A DNA stretch of 64,000 bases from CAWAPS01 sp963783945 (lineage in GTDB: Bacteria > Actinomycetota > Acidimicrobiia > Acidimicrobiales > Palsa-688). Shown here piece after piece: positions 7,868-17,733 of the stretch. The position numbers and the translations under genes were made by a program. Where the stretch lies: contig CAWAPS010000037.1 in assembly GCA_963783945.1 (NCBI GenBank), positions 3,919 to 67,918 on the forward strand, in the 5' to 3' direction. The notes under the pieces are model-generated. The model had not been told where the DNA came from and did no database searches. It was given only the letters and a program-made list of their open reading frames with translations. Numbering within the stretch: the stretch's first letter is position 1; every line of letters begins with the position of its first letter.

Positions 7868-9097
7868 CTACGGGTATGGGGTGAACTTGGAGCACAGGAC
7901 AGCTACTTCGTCGCGGACGGCCGCGGACTCCCGCTCGTCGTCGGGGCGGCGCAGGACCCGGCCGATCAGCCGGGCGGTCTCCTCCATCTCGGTCTCGCCC
8001 ATCCCGGCGGTGGTGACCGCCGGGGTGCCGATACGCAGGCCCGATGTGACGAACGGGGACCGGGGATCACCGGGAACCGTGTTCTTGTTGAGGGTGATGC
8101 CGCTGCGGTCGAGGGCCTCCTGGGCGACCTTGCCGGTCAACTCCGACGAGAACGTCCTGAGGTCGACGAGCATCAGGTGGTTGTCCGTTCCGCCCGAGAC
8201 GATCCGGAACCCTTCGGCCGCCAGCCCCCCGGCCAGGGCTCTGGCGTTGCGTACGATCTGCACCGAGTACTCCCGGAACTCCGGTTGGGCCGCCTCGTGG
8301 AAGGCCACCGCCTTGGCCGCTATCACGTGCTCGAGCGGACCCCCCTGAAGCCCCGGAAAGACCGCCTTGTCGATGGCCGGGCCCAGATCGGCCCGGCACA
8401 GGATCGCGCCACCACGCGGTCCCCTCAAGGTCTTATGGGTCGTGAAGGTGACGATGTCGGCGATGCCGGTTGGGTTGGGATGAACGCCGCCGGCGATCAA
8501 CCCGGCCACGTGAGCCGCGTCGAACATGAACAGCGCCCCGACGCGGTCGGCGATCCTGCGGATCGGCTCGGGATCGATCACCCTGGGGTAGGCGGTCGCC
8601 CCGGCCACGATCATCTTCGGGCGGTGCTCCTCGGCTAGCTCGGCCAGTTGGTCCAGGTCGAGCCGTTCGTCGCTGTCCGTGACTCCATAGGAGACGAACC
8701 GGTACAGCCGGCCGCTCACGTTGACCGGAGATCCGTGAGTCAGGTGTCCGCCCTGGTCGAGGCGCATGCCGAGGACGGTGTCTCCCGGTTCGAGCATGGC
8801 CAGGTAGACCGCCAGGTTGGCGTTGGCTCCGGCGTGGGGCTGGACGTTGGCGTGCTCGGCACCGAATAGCTCGCAGGCCCGGCGCCGGGCCAGCTCCTCG
8901 ACCTCGTCGACTATGCGGTTCCCGCCGTAGTACCGCTTGCCCGGGTAGCCCTCGGAGTATTTGTTGGTGAGCACCGATCCGGTGGCCGCCATGACCGCCC
9001 GCGACGCGAAGTTCTCCGAGGCGATCAGCTGCAGGGTGGTGTTCTGCCTCTCTTCCTCCCGCCGCAGAATGTCGAACAGCTCGCGGTCCTCGGTCAC
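7868..9097 (-). CDS. glyA: Serine hydroxymethyltransferase
   Basis: A 409-residue PLP enzyme that interconverts serine plus tetrahydrofolate with glycine plus methylene-tetrahydrofolate, feeding one-carbon metabolism in the cytoplasm. Motifs: LIASENFAS, TNKYSEGYPGKRYYGGN, NVQPHAGANAN, FMFDAAHVAGLIAGG and the Schiff-base lysine in FTTHKTLRGPRGG. Length is normal. The downstream membrane transferase follows after 21 bases on the same strand, so the two genes are probably co-transcribed. The upstream gene is divergent. Confidence 0.97.
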   Translation of the reverse strand: MTEDRELFDILRREEERQNTTLQLIASENFASRAVMAATGSVLTNKYSEGYPGKRYYGGNRIVDEVEELARRRACELFGAEHANVQPHAGANANLAVYLAMLEPGDTVLGMRLDQGGHLTHGSPVNVSGRLYRFVSYGVTDSDERLDLDQLAELAEEHRPKMIVAGATAYPRVIDPEPIRRIADRVGALFMFDAAHVAGLIAGGVHPNPTGIADIVTFTTHKTLRGPRGGAILCRADLGPAIDKAVFPGLQGGPLEHVIAAKAVAFHEAAQPEFREYSVQIVRNARALAGGLAAEGFRIVSGGTDNHLMLVDLRTFSSELTGKVAQEALDRSGITLNKNTVPGDPRSPFVTSGLRIGTPAVTTAGMGETEMEETARLIGRVLRRPDDERESAAVRDEVAVLCSKFTPYP

Positions 9098-9169
9098 AGC
9101 TGCAGTCTAGATGGCACCAGTGGCCCGGCACTGCCACCGGGCCCGCCGGCCGACTGCTGGCACACTGGC

Positions 9170-10120
9170 GTGATGGCAGCCCGCAAGCGCCGGCTGGGGG
9201 TGGCCCTCCTGCTGGACCCCCCGGTGGCCGATCAGGTCGAGGGTCTGAGGCTGGCCCTGGGTGACCCCTCGGTTGGTCGGATACCGGCCCATCTCACCCT
9301 CGTGCCGCCGGTGAACGTCCGGGCGATGGACCTGCCGGCGGCCCTGGCCCGGCTCCGGGCGGCGGCGGCGGCCCAACCCGGAGCTCTGCCGCTCACTCTC
9401 GGCCCGGTTCGCTCCTTTCTCCCGGCCAACCCGGTCCTGTACCTCGACGTCGGTGGGGAGCTCGGCCGGCTGCGGGAGTTACGTCAAGCGGTATTCGCAG
9501 AACCTCTCGAACGGGCCCTGACGTGGCCCTGGGTGCCCCACGTAACCGTGGCCGACGGGATAGCCGACGCCAAGGTGGAGGGTGCGGTCGACGTGCTGAA
9601 CGCCTATGGGGCGATGGTCCGCGTCGACCGGGTGGTCCTACTGGAAGAGCAGCCCGGGCGGTTGTGGAGGCCGATCGCCGACGCCCGGTTCAGCCGGCCC
9701 GCGGTGATCGGTACCGGCGGCTTGGCTCTGGAGATCAGCCGCAGCCGCATCGTCGACCCCGAGGTGCGCGAGATGCTGGAGGAGGTGATCGGACCGGCCG
9801 GCGTGGAGGGGCTCGACGGCTTCCCGGCCGATCAGCTGGGGAGGTGCGGGGCGCCCCTGCCATCGCCGTTCGACCCCATCGTGGTGACCGGCCGGCGGGA
9901 GGGTCAGCTCGTGGGCGTCGCCGCCGCCTCGGCCTACCCGGGTGAGGGGCACGTCGGGGTGGTGGTGCGCCCCGACGCTCGGCGCCAGGGGGTGGGAGGG
10001 CACCTCCTGGCCCACCTCGAAGAAGAGGCGCGCCGGGCCGGGTGGCCTTACCCGGTCCTGGTGGCTGCCGGCCCGGGTGCCTTCTACCGGGCTCGCAGCC
10101 ACTGGTCCGTGGGCGGCTAG
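9170..10120 (+). CDS. 2H phosphoesterase (2'-5' RNA ligase-like) fused to a GNAT acetyltransferase
   Basis: A 316-residue two-domain protein. The N-terminal half (about 1-175) has the paired HxTx motifs of the LigT/2H superfamily: HLTL at 41-44 and HVTV at 124-127. That family hydrolyses or ligates 2',5' or cyclic phosphodiesters. The C-terminal half (about 185-316) looks like a GNAT N-acyltransferase, with the acetyl-CoA loop VVVRPDARRQGVGGHLL at 264-280. Each domain is a recognised family; a combined role is not known to me. The start is GTG 9170 or the adjacent ATG 9173. Transcribed divergently from glyA. Confidence 0.85.
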   Translation: MMAARKRRLGVALLLDPPVADQVEGLRLALGDPSVGRIPAHLTLVPPVNVRAMDLPAALARLRAAAAAQPGALPLTLGPVRSFLPANPVLYLDVGGELGRLRELRQAVFAEPLERALTWPWVPHVTVADGIADAKVEGAVDVLNAYGAMVRVDRVVLLEEQPGRLWRPIADARFSRPAVIGTGGLALEISRSRIVDPEVREMLEEVIGPAGVEGLDGFPADQLGRCGAPLPSPFDPIVVTGRREGQLVGVAAASAYPGEGHVGVVVRPDARRQGVGGHLLAHLEEEARRAGWPYPVLVAAGPGAFYRARSHWSVGG

Positions 10121-10177
10121 AACGATCGGCCGGGCGCGAGAGCCCCCCCTCGGAGCTGGCGTGGCGTTCCCGCCCGC

Positions 10178-11185
<1,008 letters not shown>

Positions 11186-11265
11186 CGGGCTGAATCTAGC
11201 CGCGCCGGTCCTCGGCCTGATCCCTGAAGTTACTTCGCCGGTCGAACTATGTACGATCGTGGGCT

Positions 11266-12882
11266 GTGCTTGGCACGGTCGAGAAACCCTCGGCGCTGCT
11301 TCCTGGGCTTCGAAGGACCCTGTTCGGCGACGACCCCCTGCCCCACCTCGCGGTGCTCGTGGCCGGCGTGGTGGCGGTGGGCGTCGGGGTGGTACTCCGC
11401 TTCTGGGCTCCCACCCCTCTCTGGCTCGACGAGGCGCTCAGCGTCAACATCTCGCGCCTGCCCGTAGGGCAGATACCTGCCGCCCTGAGCCACGACGGGG
11501 CTCCACCCCTCTACTACCTGATGCTGCACGTCTGGATGCAGGCTTTCGGATCGAGCGACTTCGCGGTTCGAGCCTTGTCCGGGGTCACCTCGGTGGTGTC
11601 GCTGCCGTTCTTCTGGGCGGCCGGCCGGCGCCTCGGCGGGCGGAAGGTGGCGTGGGTGGCTTTCTTTCTCGCCCTCTCGTCGCCATTCGCTATCAGCTAC
11701 GCCACGACGACGCGCATGTATTCGCTCATGATCCTCCTCACCCTGCTCGGGTATCTGGCGCTGAGCCGGGCGTTCGAGGACCCGAAAGCGGGACGGTTGG
11801 TAGCCGTCGGGGCGGTGACCGCGGCGCTGCTTTACACCCACTACTGGTCCCTATACCTCGTGATCGTGGTCGCGGCCTGGCTCGGGTGGCGGATCTGGCG
11901 CACCGGGCGGGGGTGGCCGGTGCTGAAAGCCATGGTGGTGGGCGCGATCGTCTGGCTGCCGTGGGCCCCCATCTTCATATTTCAGACCCTGCACACGGGA
12001 ACGCCCTGGACGACATCGGCGAGCCCGGGCGACCTGATCGGAGTATTCGGCGACTATTCGGGCACGGGACCGTGGGGCGCGCTGCTGATGTTCGCCACAT
12101 TCGCCCTATTCCTGTTCGGCACGTTCGGCCGCTCCGCCGCCCCCGGCACCTTCGTGACGGTGGAGGATGCCGCCGGGTTCACCCGCCGGGTTCCTGCCGG
12201 GCCGGCGGTCGTGCTCGAGTTGAAGCCCCGGCCCGGCACGGGACCGCTGGTCGGCATCGCCGCCGCCACCCTGATCCTGGCGGTGGTGCTCGGCGCCCTC
12301 GCCAACGCCGCGTTCGTCGCCCGCTACACCGCATTGGTCCTGCCCCTCTTCCTGCTGGTGGTCTCCGTCGGGGTGGCGGTGATCCCGGGACGGCGATTCC
12401 GGGTCGGGTGCGTGGCGGTTCTCTGCGTGGCCGGCCTGCTGACGGGTTTGGGGGAGAACGGTCAGCCGCGGACCCAGGCCCGCCAGGTGGCGGCGGTGCT
12501 GAACGCTGAGGCCCAACCAGGCGACCTGATCGTCTACTGCCCGGATCAGCTCGGTCCCGCGGTCGACCGTCTCCTCCGCGTGCGCGGCGTGGACCAGATC
12601 ACGTTCCCCCGGGCGATCGGGCCGCAACGGATCGACTGGGTCGACTACAAGAAAGTCATCGCCGGCACCGACGTCGAGCAGTTCGCCGAAACCGCCCTGG
12701 CCCGCCTGGGAACGGATCACACCTTGTGGCTGGTGTGGCGGGACGGCTATCCCGGACTGGGAAGCTCCTGCGGCTATCTGGAAAGCTGGCTCGATCTTCT
12801 ACGTGCGCCCGGCGTGACCGTGGTGCGCCAGAACGGCGGCACCTACTACGAGTACGAGAACCTGACCCGCTATGACGCCTGA
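11266..12882 (+). CDS. Polytopic membrane glycosyltransferase (GT39/ArnT-like)
   Basis: A 538-residue membrane protein with around ten hydrophobic helices in the first 400 residues and a soluble C-terminal part. The first loop holds PLWLDEALSVN, the acidic motif typical of dolichyl/polyprenyl-phosphate-sugar-dependent GT-C transferases, and RALSGVTSVVSLPFF is typical of the same superfamily. It probably moves a sugar from a lipid carrier to an extracytoplasmic acceptor; donor and acceptor cannot be read from the sequence. Starts with GTG. Its last 11 bases overlap the next gene, so the two are likely coupled. Confidence 0.8.
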   Translation: MLGTVEKPSALLPGLRRTLFGDDPLPHLAVLVAGVVAVGVGVVLRFWAPTPLWLDEALSVNISRLPVGQIPAALSHDGAPPLYYLMLHVWMQAFGSSDFAVRALSGVTSVVSLPFFWAAGRRLGGRKVAWVAFFLALSSPFAISYATTTRMYSLMILLTLLGYLALSRAFEDPKAGRLVAVGAVTAALLYTHYWSLYLVIVVAAWLGWRIWRTGRGWPVLKAMVVGAIVWLPWAPIFIFQTLHTGTPWTTSASPGDLIGVFGDYSGTGPWGALLMFATFALFLFGTFGRSAAPGTFVTVEDAAGFTRRVPAGPAVVLELKPRPGTGPLVGIAAATLILAVVLGALANAAFVARYTALVLPLFLLVVSVGVAVIPGRRFRVGCVAVLCVAGLLTGLGENGQPRTQARQVAAVLNAEAQPGDLIVYCPDQLGPAVDRLLRVRGVDQITFPRAIGPQRIDWVDYKKVIAGTDVEQFAETALARLGTDHTLWLVWRDGYPGLGSSCGYLESWLDLLRAPGVTVVRQNGGTYYEYENLTRYDA

Positions 12883-14434
12883 AAGCCGGGCTGGAGGAAC
12901 ATCCCGTTTGAGCGAAATCCTGGAGGACCTGGCTGATCAGGTCGTGATCATCGGCGCTGGACCGGCGGGCCTGACCGCGGCCTACGAGCTGGCGAAGGCC
13001 GGCCGGGTGGCGACCGTCCTGGAAGCCGACGACGTCGTCGGGGGAATCAGCCGCACAGTGGAGCGTGATGGCTGGCGGTTCGACATCGGTGGCCACCGTT
13101 TTTTCACCAAGGTCCCACCCGTCGAGAAGTTCTGGCACGAGGTGCTGCCGGACGATGACTTCATGCAGCGGCCCCGCATGAGCCGGATTCTCTACCGAGG
13201 GAAGTTCTACGACTATCCCCTGAAGGCTCTAAACGCTCTGGGCAACCTCGGAATCGTGGAGGCCGTGCGCTGTGTCCTTTCGTATGCCTGGGCCCGGTTG
13301 CGGCCGCCGAAGAATCAGGACATGTACGAGGGGTGGCTCGCGTCCCGCTTCGGATGGCGGCTGTACCGGCACTTCTTCAAGACCTACACCGAAAAGGTCT
13401 GGGGCCACCCGCCCTCGGCAATGCCTGCCGACTGGGCGGCCCAACGGGTGAAGAACCTTTCCCTTTCCTCCGCCATCGTGAACGCGCTGATGCCCAAGCG
13501 CAACCAGAGGAACATCACCTCGCTCATCGAGGAGTTTCAGTATCCGCGCCTCGGTCCGGGCATGATGTGGGAGCGGTGCCGGGACCTGGTAGCGGCAGCC
13601 GGGACCGATGTGATCATGAGCACTTGCGTCTCGAGGATCCGCCGGGCGGGTGGGCGCGCCGTGGCGGTGGTCGCCCACTCGGACGGCATCAGCCACGAGT
13701 ACCCGGCTACCGCCGTCATCTCGTCGATGCCACTGGCCGAACTGGTGCGCACCATCGATCCCCCCGTTCCGCCGGAGGTCCGGCAGGCCGCCGACGATCT
13801 TTCGTACCGCGACTTTCTGACCGTCGCCCTCATCGTGCCCGAGGAGTCGGGCTTCCCCGACAACTGGATCTACATCCACGACAAGGAAGTGGGCGTCGGA
13901 CGTATACAGAACTTCGGCTCGTGGTCACCCCACATGGTCAAGGAGGGGCGCACCTGCCTGGGCCTCGAGTACTTCGTGTTCGAGGGCGACGACATGTGGA
14001 ACAAGGCCGATTCCGATCTCATAGCCCAGGGCACGTCCGAGCTTGGCCGTCTGGGCCTGGTCGACCCGGCGCAGGTGGAGGGCGGCTACGTGGTCCGCAT
14101 GCCGAAGGCGTACCCGTACTACGACGCCGACTACAGCGCCAATGTGGACAGGATCAGAACGTGGCTGGAGGCCCACGCGCCCAACGTGTTCCCGGTCGGG
14201 CGCAATGGTATGCACCGCTACAACAACCAGGACCACTCCATGTACACCGCCATGCTGACGGTGGAGAACCTCCTCGGTGCCCACCACGACGTGTGGTCGG
14301 TCAACGTCGAAGAGGAGTACCACGAGATGAGCGAGAGGCTCGACGAGAGCGACGGGGCGGCGGCGCCGGCGGGCGTGGCCGCCGGAACCGGGCGCGACGC
14401 TCCGGTGCTGCCGAAGCGCCGGGCCAGCGCTTGA
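12872..14434 (+). CDS. FAD-dependent oxidoreductase, UDP-galactopyranose mutase/amine-oxidase-like
   Basis: A 520-residue flavoprotein. The N-terminal dinucleotide fold is clear: VVIIGAGPAGLTAAYELAKA with the Glu of VLEADDVVGG, then GWRFDIGGHRFFTK, which matches the UGM-like branch of the superfamily. A late NGMHRYNNQDHSMYTAMLTV segment closes the FAD site. The C-terminal 40 residues are low-complexity and Ala/Gly-rich. Its overlap with the preceding membrane glycosyltransferase suggests a role in making or modifying a sugar or lipid-sugar precursor. Substrate unknown; a true UGM is usually shorter (about 390 residues). Confidence 0.82.
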   Translation: MTPESRAGGTSRLSEILEDLADQVVIIGAGPAGLTAAYELAKAGRVATVLEADDVVGGISRTVERDGWRFDIGGHRFFTKVPPVEKFWHEVLPDDDFMQRPRMSRILYRGKFYDYPLKALNALGNLGIVEAVRCVLSYAWARLRPPKNQDMYEGWLASRFGWRLYRHFFKTYTEKVWGHPPSAMPADWAAQRVKNLSLSSAIVNALMPKRNQRNITSLIEEFQYPRLGPGMMWERCRDLVAAAGTDVIMSTCVSRIRRAGGRAVAVVAHSDGISHEYPATAVISSMPLAELVRTIDPPVPPEVRQAADDLSYRDFLTVALIVPEESGFPDNWIYIHDKEVGVGRIQNFGSWSPHMVKEGRTCLGLEYFVFEGDDMWNKADSDLIAQGTSELGRLGLVDPAQVEGGYVVRMPKAYPYYDADYSANVDRIRTWLEAHAPNVFPVGRNGMHRYNNQDHSMYTAMLTVENLLGAHHDVWSVNVEEEYHEMSERLDESDGAAAPAGVAAGTGRDAPVLPKRRASA

Positions 14435-14519
14435 ACGGAGTACCGCCCGTTCCTCCGGCGTTGGCCGATGCCGCCCCCGAATTCGGCCATCATGTAGCGA
14501 TGCCGGCGGAGCCCCCACG

Positions 14520-15740
14520 ATGACCAGGATCTGGTACTGCCCGACCTGTGGCTACGAGGTCACGTCGAGGGGCCGCTGCCATCTGTGCCACGACAAGCTC
14601 GTAGCGTCCGATCTCCCTCAGCTCGATACCGGCGACGACGAAGACGAGGTCGGTTACCGGCTCGACGGGTGGAGCGACCGGGCGCGCGGAATCCTGATCG
14701 AGCGGCTAAATGACCTCGGCCTGCTCCACCGCTTCGAGGACGACGAACTGGTGGTCGCGGCAGAGGATGAGTCGACCGTCGACGACCTGGTCGCCGATGT
14801 GGCCGAGGCGGCCCTGGCGGCCGACGACGGAGACGATGACGCCGACCCGGAGCTCGGAGATGAGCCGATACCGACGCTCGGAGACGAGTCGGATGACGAC
14901 GTCCTGGCGAACGGCCTCGGCTCGTCGAACAGGGCGGGAGACGGGCCCGCCTCCGATCCGGCACTGATGTCGTCGGTGCAGATGCTGGCCAACGCAGCCA
15001 GGCGGTTGCGGGCCGACCCCACCGACATGCATGCGGACGCCGACGTGGCTGAAGCGTCGGCCGGGGTGTTCATGTCCGACGGGTTCGGCGGGGCCGACGC
15101 TGAGACGTGGGCGGCCGTCGGCCGGGTCACCCGCCGCCTCCTCGGAGTCCTCGGAGCAGACGAAGCGCTCGAGACCGAAATAAGCGGGGAGGCGGCCGTC
15201 CTGGACCAGCTGCTGACCCCTCTTCTGACCGGCCGGCCGGCGGCGGCGCACCAGTTGGGCGAGCAGGACGGTCAGGACGAGCAGACGGTCTACGAGCTGC
15301 CGGACTGGCTGCCGGAGCAGCGGGCCCGCCTGGGAATACTCCTCGACGACGCCGGTATCGCCTTCGAGTGGGATCACGAGGACCTGGTCGTTCCGTCCGA
15401 CCGGGAGGAAGCGGTGGAGGAGATCTTTACCCAGATCGAGGATGGCGAGGAGGACGACGACGGCGACGGTGGCGAAGCCAGATACCAGGCCATCGCCGAG
15501 CTGTTCGCCGCCTCGGGCCGGCTGGCCGCCGACCCCGCCGACGAGGAGCGAGCGGCTGCCGTCATTCAATGGATCCACGAGTCCGCCGGCCCCGCCCCGC
15601 TCGGCATGGACCAGGTCTACTGGCTGCGGATCGTGAGCACCGCCCGGTCTCTCGAGGCCAACTTGCAAGGCGACGAAGACGTGGAGCAGATCGCTGAGCA
15701 GGCCGGGGCCTTGCAGGCGCTGCTGCGCACCGTGGTGTGA
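14520..15740 (+). CDS. Zinc-ribbon protein with internally duplicated unit, function unknown
   Basis: A 406-residue acidic protein. The N-terminus is a four-cysteine zinc ribbon (C7, C10, C20, C23 in YCPTCGYEV and RCHLCHDK). The rest consists of two copies of one unit. Module A occurs at about 46-95 (RARGILIERLNDLGLLHRF, ELVVAAED) and 258-307 (QRARLGILLDDAGIAFEW, EDLVVPSDREEAVEEIF). Module B follows each copy (around 150-240 and 322-406, with RRLRADP/GRLAADP and a DE-rich helix end). Long Asp/Glu runs link them. No enzyme motif is seen. The next gene starts inside its stop codon (GTGA). A role in metal-dependent protein contact is only a guess. Confidence 0.8.
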   Translation: MTRIWYCPTCGYEVTSRGRCHLCHDKLVASDLPQLDTGDDEDEVGYRLDGWSDRARGILIERLNDLGLLHRFEDDELVVAAEDESTVDDLVADVAEAALAADDGDDDADPELGDEPIPTLGDESDDDVLANGLGSSNRAGDGPASDPALMSSVQMLANAARRLRADPTDMHADADVAEASAGVFMSDGFGGADAETWAAVGRVTRRLLGVLGADEALETEISGEAAVLDQLLTPLLTGRPAAAHQLGEQDGQDEQTVYELPDWLPEQRARLGILLDDAGIAFEWDHEDLVVPSDREEAVEEIFTQIEDGEEDDDGDGGEARYQAIAELFAASGRLAADPADEERAAAVIQWIHESAGPAPLGMDQVYWLRIVSTARSLEANLQGDEDVEQIAEQAGALQALLRTVV

Positions 15741-16327
15741 CGCGGCGCGGCCGCCGCCGGCTCGGGGTCCTGTTGGCACCGGGAGCAGGGGCGGATCGGA
15801 CCCAGCCGGCGCTCTTGGCCCTCGATGAGGCGTTTACCCCCCTCGGCGTCAGGGTGGTCAGGATGGATTTTCCTTACCGGAAAGCCGGGCGGCGGTCGCC
15901 CGACCGCCCGCCGGTTCTGCTCGAAGCGGTGCGGACCGAAGCGACGGAGCTGGCGCGGGAATGCCATCAGATGGTGCTCGGAGGGCGATCGATGGGGGGC
16001 CGTATGTGCTCGCTTGCGGTGGCCGACGGTCTGGCCGCGGCCGGGCTCCTGCTGATCAGCTATCCGCTGCACCCTCCGGGCCGGCCCGATGCCCTAAGGA
16101 CGGAGCATTTCGGTCGGCTCGAGGTGCCCTGCCTCTTCGTTTCAGGTACTCGGGATGCGTTTGGGTCGCCCTCGGAGCTCGAGACGGCCACCTCGGAGAT
16201 CCCCGGACCGGTGACCCACCGGTGGGTCGAAGGCAAGGATCACGGGCTGCGAGGTTCGGACCGGCCGGTCGTGGAAGCGGCGGCGGAATGGTTGGGAGGC
16301 CTCGGTCTGCTCCAGGGCGCCGCTTAA
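15737..16327 (+). CDS. Small alpha/beta-hydrolase (dienelactone hydrolase/KANL3-Tex30-like)
   Basis: A 196-residue single-domain hydrolase. The oxyanion strand LGVLLAPGAGADRTQP, the nucleophile elbow LGGRSMGGRM with its serine, the acid in VSGTRDAFG and the final histidine in KDHGLRG form a plausible triad. The GTG start overlaps the TGA of the zinc-ribbon gene, so both are probably one transcript. Small proteins of this branch are widespread and mostly uncharacterised; the substrate is unknown. Confidence 0.85.
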   Translation: MTRRGRRRLGVLLAPGAGADRTQPALLALDEAFTPLGVRVVRMDFPYRKAGRRSPDRPPVLLEAVRTEATELARECHQMVLGGRSMGGRMCSLAVADGLAAAGLLLISYPLHPPGRPDALRTEHFGRLEVPCLFVSGTRDAFGSPSELETATSEIPGPVTHRWVEGKDHGLRGSDRPVVEAAAEWLGGLGLLQGAA

Positions 16328-16389
16328 AAGGGCAGCTTCGAGAAAGAGGCCGGCCGTTCTCTCCGCGGGGTTGGCGACAGTCTCCAGGG

Positions 16390-17550
16390 TCAGTGAAAGG
16401 CGGCGATCAGCTCGGCGAAAGCTGCCGTTGCGTCGACGAGTTGGTCCACTTTCACGAACTCGTCGTTGGCGTGAGCCTGCTCGACCGCACCCGGTCCGCA
16501 CACCACGGTCGGAATACCTGCCTGATTGCGGATGAAGCGGGCGTCCGTGGTGAACGACATTCCGATGATCCCGGGCCGGCTACCCGTGGCCCGCTCCACG
16601 GCGCGGCCCACGCAATCCACCCACGGATCCGTCCCGGCCATCTCGCTGGCCTCTCCGAACATGTCGACCTCGAAGGCGTAGCGCAGCCCATCCACCCCGG
16701 CCTGGTCGATGGCGGCTCGGATCCCTGCTTCGGTCGTGGCCGGCGTGGCCCCGGGCAGCAGTCGGCGGTCGAGACCGATCTCGCATGATTCGGCCACCGT
16801 GTTGAAGGTGGTGCCTCCGGCGATGGTCCCGACGTTGGCCGTCGGCCGCCCGAGCAAGGGGTGCTCGGCGTCGCCGAAGTCCGCGGCGTGCAGGGCCAGC
16901 ACGAGCTTGGCCGCGTGTTCGATGGCCGATATGCCCTCGCGTGGACGGCTCCCGTGGGCGGGCCGGCCCTCCACCCGGATCCGAGCTTGCATAAGGCCTC
17001 TTTCGGCTATGCACAGCTTTAAGTCGGTCGGCTCAGGGACCAGGCAGGCGTCGCCGCGGATGAGCCCTCCCTCCAGGAGCGCCCGCGTTCCGTAGCGTCC
17101 TCCCCGTTCCTCGTCGGCGACCAGATGGAACACCACGTTGCAGGCCGGCGCCACACCAGAGTGGTCGAGGGCGTCGAGGGCGCATATGGCCGCGGCCACC
17201 CCGCCTTTCATGTCGGCACTGCCCCGGCCGTACAGCTTTCCGTCGCAGACCTGCGGGTCGAACGGATCGTGGCTCCAGGCGGCGGCGTTGACCGGAACGA
17301 CGTCGAGGTGCCCGTTGACGATCAGGGTGCGCCGACGTGGATCGTCGCCGTCCGGATGCGGGAGGTCGGCGACGAGTGACAGTCGGTTAGCGCTCGGCTC
17401 GATGGCCGTCCATCGCGGCCGGCGAGGGGCGAGAGCGTCCCGAACCAGGGCTTCAATCGGCTTCTCGTTGCCCGGGGGGTTGCGGGTGTCGACCGAGACG
17501 AGGGCTCGGGTCAGCTCCACGACGCGGTCAGGGTCCACGTGATCTCGCAC
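16390..17550 (-). CDS. M20 family deacylase (ArgE/DapE/carboxypeptidase-like)
   Basis: A 386-residue di-zinc amidohydrolase. M20 motifs: LIVNGHLDVVPV (zinc ligand), YGRGSADMKGGVAA (bridging Asp), VADEERGGRYGTRAL (catalytic Glu-Glu) and PGAVEQAHANDEFVKV with the last histidine ligand. The fold cuts N-acyl groups or peptides, as in N-acetylornithine or succinyl-diaminopimelate. The neighbours do not identify the substrate, so no gene name is given. Starts with GTG; convergent with the hydrolase upstream and divergent from meaB. Confidence 0.88.
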   Translation of the reverse strand: MRDHVDPDRVVELTRALVSVDTRNPPGNEKPIEALVRDALAPRRPRWTAIEPSANRLSLVADLPHPDGDDPRRRTLIVNGHLDVVPVNAAAWSHDPFDPQVCDGKLYGRGSADMKGGVAAAICALDALDHSGVAPACNVVFHLVADEERGGRYGTRALLEGGLIRGDACLVPEPTDLKLCIAERGLMQARIRVEGRPAHGSRPREGISAIEHAAKLVLALHAADFGDAEHPLLGRPTANVGTIAGGTTFNTVAESCEIGLDRRLLPGATPATTEAGIRAAIDQAGVDGLRYAFEVDMFGEASEMAGTDPWVDCVGRAVERATGSRPGIIGMSFTTDARFIRNQAGIPTVVCGPGAVEQAHANDEFVKVDQLVDATAAFAELIAAFH

Positions 17551-17733
17551 GTATCGAGCCTAGGGGCCGCCGGCGTGGTACGGGCTCGTGGCGAGCCCTA
17601 ACCGGATGAGGCCCGCTCTGGCTGGGATCATCCCGGGGCCGGGCCCGGCAGCAGTTGAGCCTCGAGCACCAGGCCGGGGGCCCGGGGCCGACTTGGGGGC
17701 CGCGCCCGGCCGGCGGCCATACTGGACCCCGCC

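Noticed and set aside
6908..8638. 576-codon plus-strand open frame opposite the transferase and glyA
   Set aside because: Antisense shadow of two well-conserved genes in high-GC DNA; composition is His/Gln/Arg/Gly-rich with no family motif.
16328..16389. Possible terminator between the hydrolase and M20 peptidase genes (gagaa...ttctc)
   Set aside because: Pairing is short and interrupted and there is no T-run on either strand.
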